NCBI GenBank assembly: GCA_021823625.1
Contig: JAKANS010000041.1
Location: forward strand, 1 to 37,784
Origin: a bacterium
GTDB taxonomy: Bacteria; Verrucomicrobiota; Verrucomicrobiia; Limisphaerales; J093
Direction: 5' to 3'
DNA length: 37,784 nt
Below, one piece after another: positions 14,248 to 22,639 of the stretch (positions are counted from its first letter, which is position 1; each line of letters begins with the position of its first letter). The notes under the pieces were generated by a model, which was not told the origin of the DNA, ran no database searches, and saw only the letters and a program-made list of their open reading frames with translations. The position numbers and the translations under genes are program-made.

Positions 14248-14985
14248 TTACAAGAACTTCTCCAGTAACCGGCGATCGCCCACGGCCGCCAGCAGGTACA
14301 CCTGGTTGCCCTCGCTCCAGGCGGCGGTGGCCAGCCGCCCCACCGACGCGAACACCGGCTCGCGACCGGCTGGCGCGCCCGCCACGGCACCGCGCTCAGC
14401 GACGAACAGCCAGAGGATCTGGCCCTGGCCCCGGTCGAAGCAGATCATGGAGACGGGCTGGTTCTGCCAGCGCAGAATGCCGCAACCCAGGCCGGGCAAC
14501 GCCTGCATGGGTGGCGAGAGTGCGTATTGCGCCGGCGCGCGGTTCTGCGCCAGAAACCGTTGGATCGCCGCCAGGTCGTTGGTCTGGATGTCCATGCGGT
14601 ACTCGCGCAGGGCGGTCCGGGCCATCCGAATGCGGAAGGTGGGGAACTGCGGCCCCGCAGGCTGCGACCACCAGACCAGCCAGGCGGCGAAGGCGACCAC
14701 GGCCGCCGCGGCCAGACCCCAGAGCCAACGGCGGGGCGCCGGCAGGCGCAGCGTCGAAGCCGGGCGCCCGGCCACGATGCGCCCCGCCAGGTCGGGCGGC
14801 ACCGGGATCGCTTGCAAGGCGGCGCGCACGCCGGCGTCGAAGCGCTGGTGTTCCTCCCACCACTGGCGCAGTTCCGGTTCGCGCTCGACCAGCCGGAGGG
14901 CCTCCGCCAGTTCGGGATCGGCCGCGGCCGGCGACCCGGGGCGCCGCGTGCTCAAGATGTCTTTGGCCTGTTCGCGGGTGATCAT
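14248..14985 (-). CDS. Membrane anti-sigma factor, partner of the adjacent ECF sigma
   Basis: A 245-residue protein with a cytoplasmic N-terminal ~85 residues rich in Glu/Arg (MITREQAKDIL..., QWWEEHQRFDAGVRAALQ), a single transmembrane helix (~87-106, WLWGLAAAAVVAFAAWLVWW), and a periplasmic ~135-residue domain (GLGCGILRWQNQPVSMICF). This layout and its 4-bp ATGA overlap with the sigma gene identify it as the cognate anti-sigma factor. There is no HXXXCXXC zinc motif. The periplasmic part presumably senses the inducing signal; which one is not visible. The cytochrome gene starts 124 bp downstream on the same strand. Confidence 0.75.
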   Translation of the reverse strand: MITREQAKDILSTRRPGSPAAADPELAEALRLVEREPELRQWWEEHQRFDAGVRAALQAIPVPPDLAGRIVAGRPASTLRLPAPRRWLWGLAAAAVVAFAAWLVWWSQPAGPQFPTFRIRMARTALREYRMDIQTNDLAAIQRFLAQNRAPAQYALSPPMQALPGLGCGILRWQNQPVSMICFDRGQGQILWLFVAERGAVAGAPAGREPVFASVGRLATAAWSEGNQVYLLAAVGDRRLLEKFL

Positions 14986-15683
14986 GGCCGGGAGGAGGTT
15001 GATTGCGGCGCGGTTGGGGGCGCGAGCCGCCGGTGGAGTTGGTCGATGCCGCGGGCCAGCCGCGACTTCACGGTGCCCAGGGGCACGTGGAGGATGTCTG
15101 CGATCTCCCGATAAGCGAAGTCGCCGAGGTAGAACAGCGTCAGCGGCGCCTGAAAGGGTTCGTCCAATTCCCCGAGCGCCTGGAGCACCGACGTGGCATC
15201 GTGTTGTTCGCCGGCCCGCGCCGGCACGGGCGGCAGTTCCGGTTCGGTCTCTTCCAGGCTGAGCTGGGGGAAACGGACGATCCGCCGCCGCGATTGGAGA
15301 AATTCCCGGTGGAGCGTCTTGAACAACCAGGATTTGACCTTGGAGGCGTCGCGCAGTTGGTCTCCCTTCGCCGCCCAGATGTAGAAGGTCTGTTGCGTCA
15401 GGTCGGCGGCGTCGGCCTCATTCCGCGCCAGGCTGTAGGCGAACTGGTACAGCGAGCGGTAATGCGCTTGAACCAGGTTCTCGAAGCGGGCGTCCGCCGA
15501 CGGGGCGGAGTCGGGGCGCTGGGGCTGGCTGGCCGGTTCCACGCGTTGCGGGTCCGGCCTCGCCGCCGGATCGTGGCGGACGCGCCGGGACTGCGGCCCA
15601 GCATCCGTCGAAACCGCGGGGCATGTCCAGCCCCACCCCTCCGCGGCGAGCCGGTCCGCCCGCACTGTGGCCGCCAGACTCAT
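14982..15683 (-). CDS. ECF-type RNA polymerase sigma factor
   Basis: A 233-residue sigma-70 family protein of the extracytoplasmic-function class. Region 2 covers ~66-133 (FAYSLARNEADAADLTQQTF, then 'KVKSWLFKTLHREFLQSRRR'). Region 4 covers ~163-215, with the helix-turn-helix 'EIADILHVPLGTVKSRL'. The ATG at 15683 has GGGAGG 3 nt upstream, which supports this start, although it gives an unusual ~60-residue Pro/Arg-rich N-terminal extension; a later start near residue 48 cannot be excluded. It overlaps the anti-sigma gene by 4 bp. By position it may control the downstream cytochrome genes and/or its own operon. Confidence 0.88.
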   Translation of the reverse strand: MSLAATVRADRLAAEGWGWTCPAVSTDAGPQSRRVRHDPAARPDPQRVEPASQPQRPDSAPSADARFENLVQAHYRSLYQFAYSLARNEADAADLTQQTFYIWAAKGDQLRDASKVKSWLFKTLHREFLQSRRRIVRFPQLSLEETEPELPPVPARAGEQHDATSVLQALGELDEPFQAPLTLFYLGDFAYREIADILHVPLGTVKSRLARGIDQLHRRLAPPTAPQSTSSRP

Positions 15684-15686
15684 GGT

Positions 15687-15692
15687 CCTCCC
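15687..15692 (-). promoter_or_regulatory. Shine-Dalgarno GGGAGG for the ECF sigma gene
   Basis: GGGAGG lies 3 nt before the ATG at 15683. The match is strong but the spacing is short. It is the main evidence for the long N-terminal form of the sigma factor. Confidence 0.5.
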
Positions 15693-15890
15693 AGGGCGGC
15701 GTAACCTTCGCCCGCGTTCGGAACGGAGAAACGCCGGGAGGGCGCCGGCCCGACGGGCCAGTCGGCCAGGGGAAGCGGGTGGCGCGATCGGTGCCGCCTC
15801 CAGGTTTGCGAAGGGTCCCGGCGTGTGCCACGATTCATGCTACCGGCAAGGCCGTAGGCCAGAATTCCAGTCCGGAATGGGGGGTGCCCA

Positions 15891-16805
15891 GTGAAGGCCG
15901 CGCTGGCTGAGAGCGAAATGCACCGACAAGACCCGACAAAGCAAGGCGGTTCACCCCGGGCCCACCGGTTGCCCGCGTCGCCGCGGTGTTCGCGGAGCGG
16001 TTTTACGCTGGTGGAATTACTGGTGGTGCTGGGGATCATCGGGGTGCTGGCGAGTTTGCTGCTGCCGGCGCTCGCCCGGGCCAGGGCCAAGGCCGGAGCG
16101 ATTGCCTGTCTGAGCCAGGTCCGGCAGTTGAACCTGGCGCTGCTCCTGTATGCGGGCGACAACAACGACCGGCTCGTTTACAACCTCGGCGGCGTTCGCG
16201 GCTTTCGGGTGGCACCCGAGTTGATGGAGTTGAATTGGGTCAACAACGTCCTGAGCTGGGAACTCGATCCGGACAACACGAACCTGGCCTTCATCGCGAA
16301 AAGCCCGTTGGGCCCCTGGCTGGGACAGAGTACGGCGGTGTTCGTCTGCCCGGCAGACCACGTGCTGAGCGCGATCCAGCGCGGGGCGGGGTGGAGCCGC
16401 CGGGTGCGGAGTTATTCGCTCAATGCCATGGTGGGCGACGCGGGACCGAATGTCCTCGCCGGACAGAATGTCCTCAATCCCGGTTACCGGCAGTTCCTGC
16501 GCCTGGGCGATGTGCCGCAGCCGGCCGCCACGTTTTCGTTCCTCGACGAACACCCGGACAGCATCACGGACGGGTACTTCCTGAATCCCGGCGAGGAACT
16601 GGAATGGCAGCATCTGCCCGCCTCGTATCACGAGGGCGCCGCCAGTCTCGCCTTCCTGGATGGCCACTCCGAACGGCACGTCTGGCGCGCGCCTTCGACG
16701 TTGCGCCCGCCGATCCCCGACGCCGGCCCGTTGCCTTTCACTGTGTCCGCGGAGGACGCGGCCGACCACCGGTGGTTGAGCGAACACGCCAGCATCGAGG
16801 ATTAG
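15891..16805 (+). CDS. Type II secretion prepilin-like protein (H-X9-DG family)
   Basis: About 304 residues from a GTG at 15891; an ATG at 15918 (nine residues in) is an equally possible start. A class III signal is cut by prepilin peptidase at 'SRSG/FTLVELLVVLGIIG', followed by the single hydrophobic helix that packs into pseudopilus fibres. The globular part ends with 'HEGAASLAFLDGH', the H-X9-DG motif of DUF1559-type proteins expanded in Planctomycetes and Verrucomicrobia. It is divergent from the ECF sigma gene with a ~207-bp gap. Such proteins occur as many orphan copies per genome and their individual roles are unknown. Confidence 0.85.
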   Translation: MKAALAESEMHRQDPTKQGGSPRAHRLPASPRCSRSGFTLVELLVVLGIIGVLASLLLPALARARAKAGAIACLSQVRQLNLALLLYAGDNNDRLVYNLGGVRGFRVAPELMELNWVNNVLSWELDPDNTNLAFIAKSPLGPWLGQSTAVFVCPADHVLSAIQRGAGWSRRVRSYSLNAMVGDAGPNVLAGQNVLNPGYRQFLRLGDVPQPAATFSFLDEHPDSITDGYFLNPGEELEWQHLPASYHEGAASLAFLDGHSERHVWRAPSTLRPPIPDAGPLPFTVSAEDAADHRWLSEHASIED

Positions 16806-16966
16806 CGGGAGTCGCCCGGCATCGATGCTGGCGCCGACCTCGACGGACGTGCACCCCGGCAAGCCACGCGTCCCGGCGGAGGGTGGCCGCGGGCGGGTGG
16901 CGGTTGCCGGGGTGAACGGTTCGCGGTGCATGGGGGGAGCGGGGGCGATTCGCGCCGGGTTTCGGT

Positions 16967-18583
16967 TCAAGGCGCCACCTGGCCGCGCACTTCCCCGTCC
17001 GGGTGGTTCGCCGTGTGGATGTTCACGTAGGTGAGGCCGTCCACGACCGCGGCGAGCTGTTCCGGGGCGAGCGTCAAGGTGCCGCTGAAGGCCCCGGTGG
17101 TGTCCAAGGCGTTGTCCTCGGGGGCGAGGCCTTGCAGGACCGCCGCCGCCGTCTCGGCATCCGCCGGGCCGTGCAAATGGGCGGCCTTGGCCTCCGCCGT
17201 CAGGTCGGCGTAATCCACGTCGTAGGTGAACTCGTCGCCGATGAGCCAGAAGTCACCGTAGCCCGAGGCGGGGGTGTTGACCGGGTCCGGCCGCTCGGCC
17301 GCCCCGCTCAGGAGGGTGTCCCAGAGCACGGGCGCGACCTGGCCGCGGATCTCACCCGACGGGTTGTTGCTGGTGTGGATGTTCAAGTAAGTGTGGCCGT
17401 GGAGCAGGGCGTCCCGCTGATCGGCGGTCAGCCCCGAGAGATCGTACGTCCCCGTGATTGTGCCGGCTGTGCTGGCGGGGACGTCCAGGGGGAGGAGCAC
17501 GCCGGTGCTCTCCGCCGTCGTGGCGATGCCGTGGACGTGCGCGGCCGTCGCCGGCGCGCTCAGGCCGCTGAAACGCACGTTCACCGTCAGGGTGTTTCCG
17601 GAGAGCGTCAACGTCCCGAACCCGGTTGCGGGCGTATCGACGGCGGTTGGGCGCTCCGCGCCGCCGTTCAGCCAGACGGTGAAGGACGTGACCGCACTGT
17701 CTGTGTGACTCACCACCCGATAGAAGGCCGCATCGCTGTCGCGCGCCACGATGATCGCGGAGTCCTCTGTGGAGACGACGTCCAGCCAGGCGTCGTCGGT
17801 GAGCGCGGCCTTTTTCTGGAGCAGGTACGGTGGCGTGCCGCCCTCCCAGGAGAGCTTCACGCCCAGGCCCCCCACCGGCGCGATGCCGGAGAACGTGGCC
17901 GGAGTCGGGGCCTGCACCGTGACCGTGACGGGAGCGGAGGTCGCGTTGAGGCCACCGGCGTCGATGGCCTGCGCGGCGAACGTGTAGCTGCCCGCCGCGA
18001 GGTTGCTCAATGTCACCGCGTAGGGTGGCGCCATCAACTCCGCGACCTGGGTGGCGTTCGAGAGGAAGTGCACCAGCGCGATCGGATTGCCCCCCGGGAT
18101 CGCCTGCGCCGACAGGGTGATGGTGGCCGGTTCGATGAAGACGGCGTTGTTGGTCGGCTCGGTCAGGCTCACGGCCGGGCCTTGGGCGGCGGCGTTGACC
18201 GTGATGGTGCCGCGCATGAACGACTTGTGCGGCCGGCAGAAGTACGGGTAGGTGCCCGGCTCCGGGAAGGTGAAGGCGAAGGTGGTGTTGGCCGCCAGGG
18301 TCATGCTGCCGGAATCCCACAGGCCGTCCGCCACGCCGTTGGGGCCGGAGGTCGTCGTGTGCGTCACCGCGTCCTGCTGCGTCCACCGGACGGTGTCGCC
18401 GGCTGCAATCGTCAAGGTGGCCGGGACAAAGGCGAAGTTCTGGATCGCCACGTCCCATGTGGCGCCCAACGCCCGGGCCGTAACCCCGGCGATCAGCACC
18501 ACCCCGCACAACCAGCGGACTGGCAGCCGCCAAACTGTTTGTCGATTCGTTTTCGTCTTCATGTCTGTCGTTTTCATAAGCAT
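16967..18583 (-). CDS. Secreted cupredoxin-CHRD protein
   Basis: A 538-residue exported protein. Starts at 18583, 18577 or 18562 are all possible; the signal peptide is ~20-41 (LCGVVLIAGVTARALGA). Residues ~42-130 are a plastocyanin-like domain with type 1 copper ligands His75, Cys116, His119 and Met123 in the classic C-X2-H-X3-M order (YFCRPHKSFM). An Ig-like domain follows (~135-225), then a linker module, then two CHRD domains (~299-417 and ~420-538), each ending 'YVNIHT(A/S)N(H/N)P(D/S)GE(V/I)RGQVAP'. CHRD domains were named from chordin and have no known enzymatic role. The copper domain could shuttle electrons in the periplasm or outside. It converges with the prepilin gene. Confidence 0.85.
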   Translation of the reverse strand: MLMKTTDMKTKTNRQTVWRLPVRWLCGVVLIAGVTARALGATWDVAIQNFAFVPATLTIAAGDTVRWTQQDAVTHTTTSGPNGVADGLWDSGSMTLAANTTFAFTFPEPGTYPYFCRPHKSFMRGTITVNAAAQGPAVSLTEPTNNAVFIEPATITLSAQAIPGGNPIALVHFLSNATQVAELMAPPYAVTLSNLAAGSYTFAAQAIDAGGLNATSAPVTVTVQAPTPATFSGIAPVGGLGVKLSWEGGTPPYLLQKKAALTDDAWLDVVSTEDSAIIVARDSDAAFYRVVSHTDSAVTSFTVWLNGGAERPTAVDTPATGFGTLTLSGNTLTVNVRFSGLSAPATAAHVHGIATTAESTGVLLPLDVPASTAGTITGTYDLSGLTADQRDALLHGHTYLNIHTSNNPSGEIRGQVAPVLWDTLLSGAAERPDPVNTPASGYGDFWLIGDEFTYDVDYADLTAEAKAAHLHGPADAETAAAVLQGLAPEDNALDTTGAFSGTLTLAPEQLAAVVDGLTYVNIHTANHPDGEVRGQVAP

Positions 18584-19044
18584 CGTGAGTCGCTCAGGAC
18601 GAACCCACTGGGAGTCCGTCCCGGCCCGTCTGCGCCGCGGCCGGTGGCCCCTGGCCGGTCAGGATGGCTTCCCCTTCTCACCCACCCCGGAAGGCCACCG
18701 GCCGCGGTCATGCAGGTCAGAGGCACCAAACGCCCTTTTGTTCCCGAGAACCGGAGAAAACGATCGGAATCGTACCCAGAAGCCGCGCTGCGAAAGGCGC
18801 TTCACCTGCGAGTACGAGCTGGAGTCCCTCCCTGCCGGCGTTGAAATTCGAGAACTGGGTCGCGCTGCCTGCTCGGCGCAACCACCGGGTCGGCCAGGAG
18901 AACTCCATTCGTTTGGAGCCGCGCCAAGCACGCGAATACGGCGGGAGCGACCGCCACACCGAGGTGTTTACCGGGGCGAGAAGGCGTCGCGTCTTCGCAA
19001 TCCGGCGACCGCTGCAGTCGAGTCGGAACTCGATTGGAGGGGAT
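18584..19044. other. Intergenic stretch, nothing recognised
   Basis: About 460 bp between the cupredoxin gene and the IS remnant. Several short ORFs exist on both strands but none shows a recognisable motif, signal or membrane segment. It probably contains the cupredoxin promoter and decayed sequence. Confidence 0.45.
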
Positions 19045-19330
19045 GCGAGCAGTTTGTTGAAGAAGTCTCGGGGGGTGAACACGTTGGCTTGAGCGGTGTC
19101 AGTGAGGCATGCCCGGAAAGCCTCAAGCCCAGCCGGACTTCCTGACGGTCGTCAACCCCAACGCCAGCGTACCCCAACACCATCCGCTGCGTGGCATCAA
19201 ACGCCGGGGGGACGCGGTTCTCAAAGAGCTTTCGCCGCTCTTCGATGAACTCTATGCCGAGGACGGCGCTCCTGGGAGTATCCGCTCCCGAGAGACTTTA
19301 GGTAGCGCGCCTTGAACTCGGTACTCTGGC
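19045..19330 (+). pseudogene. IS5/IS1182-type transposase N-terminal remnant, frameshifted
   Basis: From the ATG at 19109 the reading 'QPDFLTVVNPNASVPQHHPLRGIKRR' then 'LKELSPLFDELYAEDGAPGSI' matches the conserved N-terminus of DDE transposases with a DUF772 domain. At about 19280 the frame is lost: the expected continuation (S-x-PPERLL-K-A-R) appears one base off as S-A-P-E-R-L followed by a stop. Nothing of the catalytic DDE part follows. Upstream, 'gcagtttgttgaagaag' (19050-19066) resembles the terminal inverted repeats of such elements. Clearly dead. Exact ends are uncertain. Confidence 0.7.
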
Positions 19331-19403
19331 AGAATTGGGCGCTGGCCTCCGTCGCCACCTTGCTCGCCTTGCGCAGCGCTGATTCCGGGTCGGTGTAAGT
19401 CAT
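19300..19403 (-). pseudogene. Possible 5' stub of a gene interrupted by the IS remnant
   Basis: On the minus strand, AAGGAG (19419-19424) lies 9 nt before an in-frame TTG and 15 nt before an ATG (start at 19403). About 34 codons with strong GC3 bias follow (MTYTDPESALRKASKVATEA...), then run into the IS remnant near 19300. I do not recognise the protein. It may be the beginning of a gene truncated by the insertion, or chance. Confidence 0.3.
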
Positions 19404-19554
19404 CCGCAATGGATTGAACTCCTTCGATCGTTCATAGGTGCACGGCTCGAGTGAGCAAGGCCACAACCCAGAAGGCTCAAAGCCAAGGCTGACGCTGTGC
19501 AGCCAGGGACAGGGACCATTTTGCGAGTGCCGCTTCGGAAGAATCAAAGGGGGG

Positions 19555-21096
19555 TTACTCCCACTCGATCGTTCCCGGCGGCTTGCTGGTGATGTCGAAG
19601 ACGCAACGGTTGACGCCCTTGACTTCGTTGACGATCCGGCTGGCCAGCTTTTCGAGCATTTCGTACGGCAGCCGGACCCAGTCGGCGGTCATGCCGTCCT
19701 GCGATTCGACCGCGCGCACGGCGATGGTGTAGTCGTAGGTGCGCTCGTCGCCCATCACGCCCACGCTCTTCACCGGCAGCAGCACGGCGAAGCTCTGCCA
19801 GATCTTGCGATACCAGCCGCTCGCCATCATTTCCTCGATCACGATCGTGTCGGCTTTGCGTAGGATGTCGAGCCGCCGCCGGGTCACCTCGCCGATGACC
19901 CGCACCGCCAGGCCGGGGCCGGGGAAGGGCTGGCGCCAGACAATTTCGTCGGGCAGGCCCAGTTCCTTGCCGAGCTGGCGGACCTCGTCTTTGAAGAGGC
20001 ACCGCAGCGGCTCGACGAGCTGGAGCCGCATTTTTTTCGGCAAGCCGCCGACGTTGTGATGGCTCTTGATGAGCGCCGCCGGGTTGCCGGCGATGGGCAC
20101 CGACTCGATCACGTCCGGGTAAAGCGTGCCTTGGGCGAGAAACTTCGCCCTGGCCTCGTGCCGGAGCGCGGCCTCGAACACTTCGATGAACGTCCGCCCG
20201 ATGAGCTTCCGCTTCCGCTCCGGGTCGAGGACGCCCTGGAGCCGTTTGAGAAACAACGTCGCCGCGTTCTCGTAGTGCAGGCGGATGCGGAAGTGCTTGC
20301 CGAAAACCTCGCGGACCACCTCGGCTTCGCCCGCGCGCAACACGCCATTGTTGACGAAAATGCACGTCAGTTGATCGCCGATGGCCTGGTGCAACAGCGC
20401 CGCGGCCACGCTCGAATCGACCCCGCCGCTCAAGCCGAGGATCACGCGCTCGCCGCCGACCTGGGCGCGGATCTGCTCGACCGCCTGGTCGATGTAGCTC
20501 CGCATCGTCCAGTTCCGGCCGCAGCCGCAGATTCGGTGGACGAAGTTGCTCAGGACCTCCTTGCCGCGCGGCGTGTGCACCACTTCCGGATGAAACTGAA
20601 TGCCGAAGAAGCCGCGCTGCCCGTCTTGGATCGCGGCATACTCGGAGTTCTCGGTGCGTGCCACGGGCCGGAATCCGGCGGGCAGGCGCGTGAGTTTGTC
20701 GCCGTGCGAATTCCAGACCTGGAGCGCGGCCGGCAGTTTGCGGAACAGCGCGCAGCCCGGATCGGTCACGGTCAAGGTGCCTTTGCCGTACTCGCGTTTC
20801 TCGCCCGGCTCGACTTTGCCACCGAGGAAATGCCCGAAAATCTGCACGCCGTAACAGATGCCCAGGATCGGGAGGCCCAACTCGAAGATCGCTTTGTCGG
20901 GCAGCGGCGCATCGGCGGCGTACACGCTGGACGGCCCGCCGGACAGGATCAGGCCGCGCGGCTGGAGCTTCGCGATTTCCGCCGCGGGCGTGTTGAACGG
21001 CAGGATGATCGAGTACACCTGGCACTCGCGGATGCGCCGCGCAATGACCTGTGTGTACTGCGAACCGAAATCCAGAATGACGATTTGCTCGGTCAT
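19555..21096 (-). CDS. guaA: GMP synthase (glutamine-hydrolysing)
   Basis: Converts XMP to GMP using ATP and glutamine-derived ammonia, the last step of guanine nucleotide synthesis; cytosolic. 513 residues, normal for the family. The start at 21096 gives the standard N-terminus [20 protein letters not shown]. The class I amidotransferase domain (1-~190) has Cys81 (GICYGVQ), His169 and Glu171 (FHPEV). The ATP pyrophosphatase domain has the PP-loop 'GLSGGVDSS' (~221-229). The C-terminal dimer domain ends '[15 protein letters not shown]', the GuaA hallmark. It stands alone, with no guaB beside it, next to an IS scar. No riboswitch is evident upstream. Confidence 0.97.
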   Translation of the reverse strand: MTEQIVILDFGSQYTQVIARRIRECQVYSIILPFNTPAAEIAKLQPRGLILSGGPSSVYAADAPLPDKAIFELGLPILGICYGVQIFGHFLGGKVEPGEKREYGKGTLTVTDPGCALFRKLPAALQVWNSHGDKLTRLPAGFRPVARTENSEYAAIQDGQRGFFGIQFHPEVVHTPRGKEVLSNFVHRICGCGRNWTMRSYIDQAVEQIRAQVGGERVILGLSGGVDSSVAAALLHQAIGDQLTCIFVNNGVLRAGEAEVVREVFGKHFRIRLHYENAATLFLKRLQGVLDPERKRKLIGRTFIEVFEAALRHEARAKFLAQGTLYPDVIESVPIAGNPAALIKSHHNVGGLPKKMRLQLVEPLRCLFKDEVRQLGKELGLPDEIVWRQPFPGPGLAVRVIGEVTRRRLDILRKADTIVIEEMMASGWYRKIWQSFAVLLPVKSVGVMGDERTYDYTIAVRAVESQDGMTADWVRLPYEMLEKLASRIVNEVKGVNRCVFDITSKPPGTIEWE

Positions 21097-21448
21097 GGAA
21101 ACAAAGGCCAGCTTTCTGCCTTTGCCGGGATGGCTTGGCGAGGAAAAACGGAGGCGTGGTTGCGCGCCCGCCCAGGAGATCTCCCCCAAGATTTTCTTGC
21201 TCCACACCATCCCGCTGGAGTCTCTTCTTCCCCAACCCCAGCGGCCACGATGTTCCCCGGCGGGCCGCTCACCTTTAGGACATGCCCCGCGATTTGCGCC
21301 CAAAAGGTTGCCATCAGAGAGGAGATACCGGTTTGCGGGCGATGCGGGCGTCAAGGTCAGCACATTGGCCGTGGTAGCGCCGAGGCAAAGCGAGGCGGCG
21401 TGGGCAGCCGCCGTCAGCCCGCGATGGGTTCGCAGGGAAGCCCTCGGT
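21097..21448. other. guaA upstream region
   Basis: About 352 bp between the guaA start and the sialidase stop, both genes on the minus strand, so it should hold the guaA promoter. I found no convincing promoter, riboswitch fold or small gene. Confidence 0.45.
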
Positions 21449-22617
21449 TTATTTCAATCGCGCGTCCAGTTGCTCGAGCCTCAGCCGTACGCTGACGATG
21501 TAAGGCGGCGCGTCTGGCATCCAATGGCCGTAAGTCGTGGCGACGATCGTGCCGTCGGGCAGGACTTCCACGCCGGGATACGCGCAATCCCAGGCGTTCT
21601 GATTGTCCATGAGCCGCACGCGATACTGGCCCTCGCGGCCAGCCACGATGTCCTCGTAGCGCCCTACCCAGGCCACCCAGTCGCCTTGGTCGGTGACTCC
21701 AGCGTGGTGTCGCGGAAGGAAATGAACAGCCGGCCGTCGGGGGTGTATTTGCCTACGTGACGGTCGCCGGTGAGAGCGCCGGGTAACTCGCGCGGGGCCG
21801 ACCAGGTCTGGCCTTCGTCGTTCGAAAACATGACATGCGAGTTGCGTCCGCGGCGGTTTTCGCGCAGCAAAACGGCGAGTTGCCGGCCGTCCGGCGAGCG
21901 GATGATGCCGGGTTCGCACAGATGAACGTCACTCCCGTGCCAGATTTCCCGCGGCACTGACCACGCGAGGCCGCCATCGGTGGACAACGTCTGGTAGAGG
22001 CGAAACACGACCGGGTTGGCGAGCTGGCCGTCCTTCGCGAAGAACCGCCCGTCGTCGTGGAACATCGCCAGGTAATCGCCCGCGCCGGTGCGCAGCGGCA
22101 CGACCGAACCCATCACCACGATCCCGCCCCAATCGCCCGCCGGCTTGAGCGGCGTCCAGTGGACGCCGTCATCCTCCGACACTGCGAGCCGCGCCGGGTA
22201 CAAACCGGACCAGACGATCGAGCGCTTCTTGCCGGCGGCGTCCACGACCCGGTGAATCGTCGGCGTCTCCAGGCTCGTCGCCCAGTTGTCCGGCACCGGC
22301 AGTCGCTCGCTCCAGGTCAGGCCGCCGTCAGTGCTGCGCTTGAGCACGATCGCGCCCTTGCCGTGGCCTTTCGGGTACACGCACAGGATCGTCTTGCCGT
22401 CTTCGAGCAGGACCGTGGACGGATGGCCGAGATACTGGCCCGGCTCGCGGTCCACGATCACCTGGCGATTGGTCTCGCCGGCCAGGTCGATCAGCGGAAT
22501 CGAATAGCCGCGCGGCGGAGCAGGGGCGCCGTGGGCGAGTGCCGCGCTGGCCAGAGCCGTGGCGTAGAGGCGAAGCAAGACGCCTGCGAGTGTCCTGGGT
22601 TTGCTTTGTCGGTTCAT
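21449..22617 (-). pseudogene. Exo-alpha-sialidase-like BNR protein, broken by a one-base frameshift
   Basis: A secreted protein of about 390 residues if the frame is repaired. The ATG at 22617 is preferred over an upstream TTG because it starts a signal peptide (MNRQSKPRT... ALASAALAHGAPA). Four Asp-box motifs of the sialidase beta-propeller are visible: STDGGLTWS, SEDDGVHWT, STDGGLAWS, SNDEGQTWS. Near 21684 the first frame reads FISFRDTTLESPTK and then leaves frame. The other frame continues GDWVAWVGRYEDIVAG ... to LEQLDARLK. One G missing after the SPTK codons explains it. It could be a real mutation or a sequencing error. It lies 22 bp downstream of the DUF3472 gene. The sialidase substrate is inferred; other BNR hydrolases look similar. 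Confidence 0.75.
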
Positions 22618-22639
22618 CGGTGCGGTTCGACGCAACCGG

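Noticed and set aside
17003-18844. 613-codon plus-strand frame
   Set aside because: Antisense of the cupredoxin-CHRD gene; Arg/Gly/Val-rich with no motifs.
20056-21495. 479-codon plus-strand frame
   Set aside because: Antisense of guaA, which is certain.
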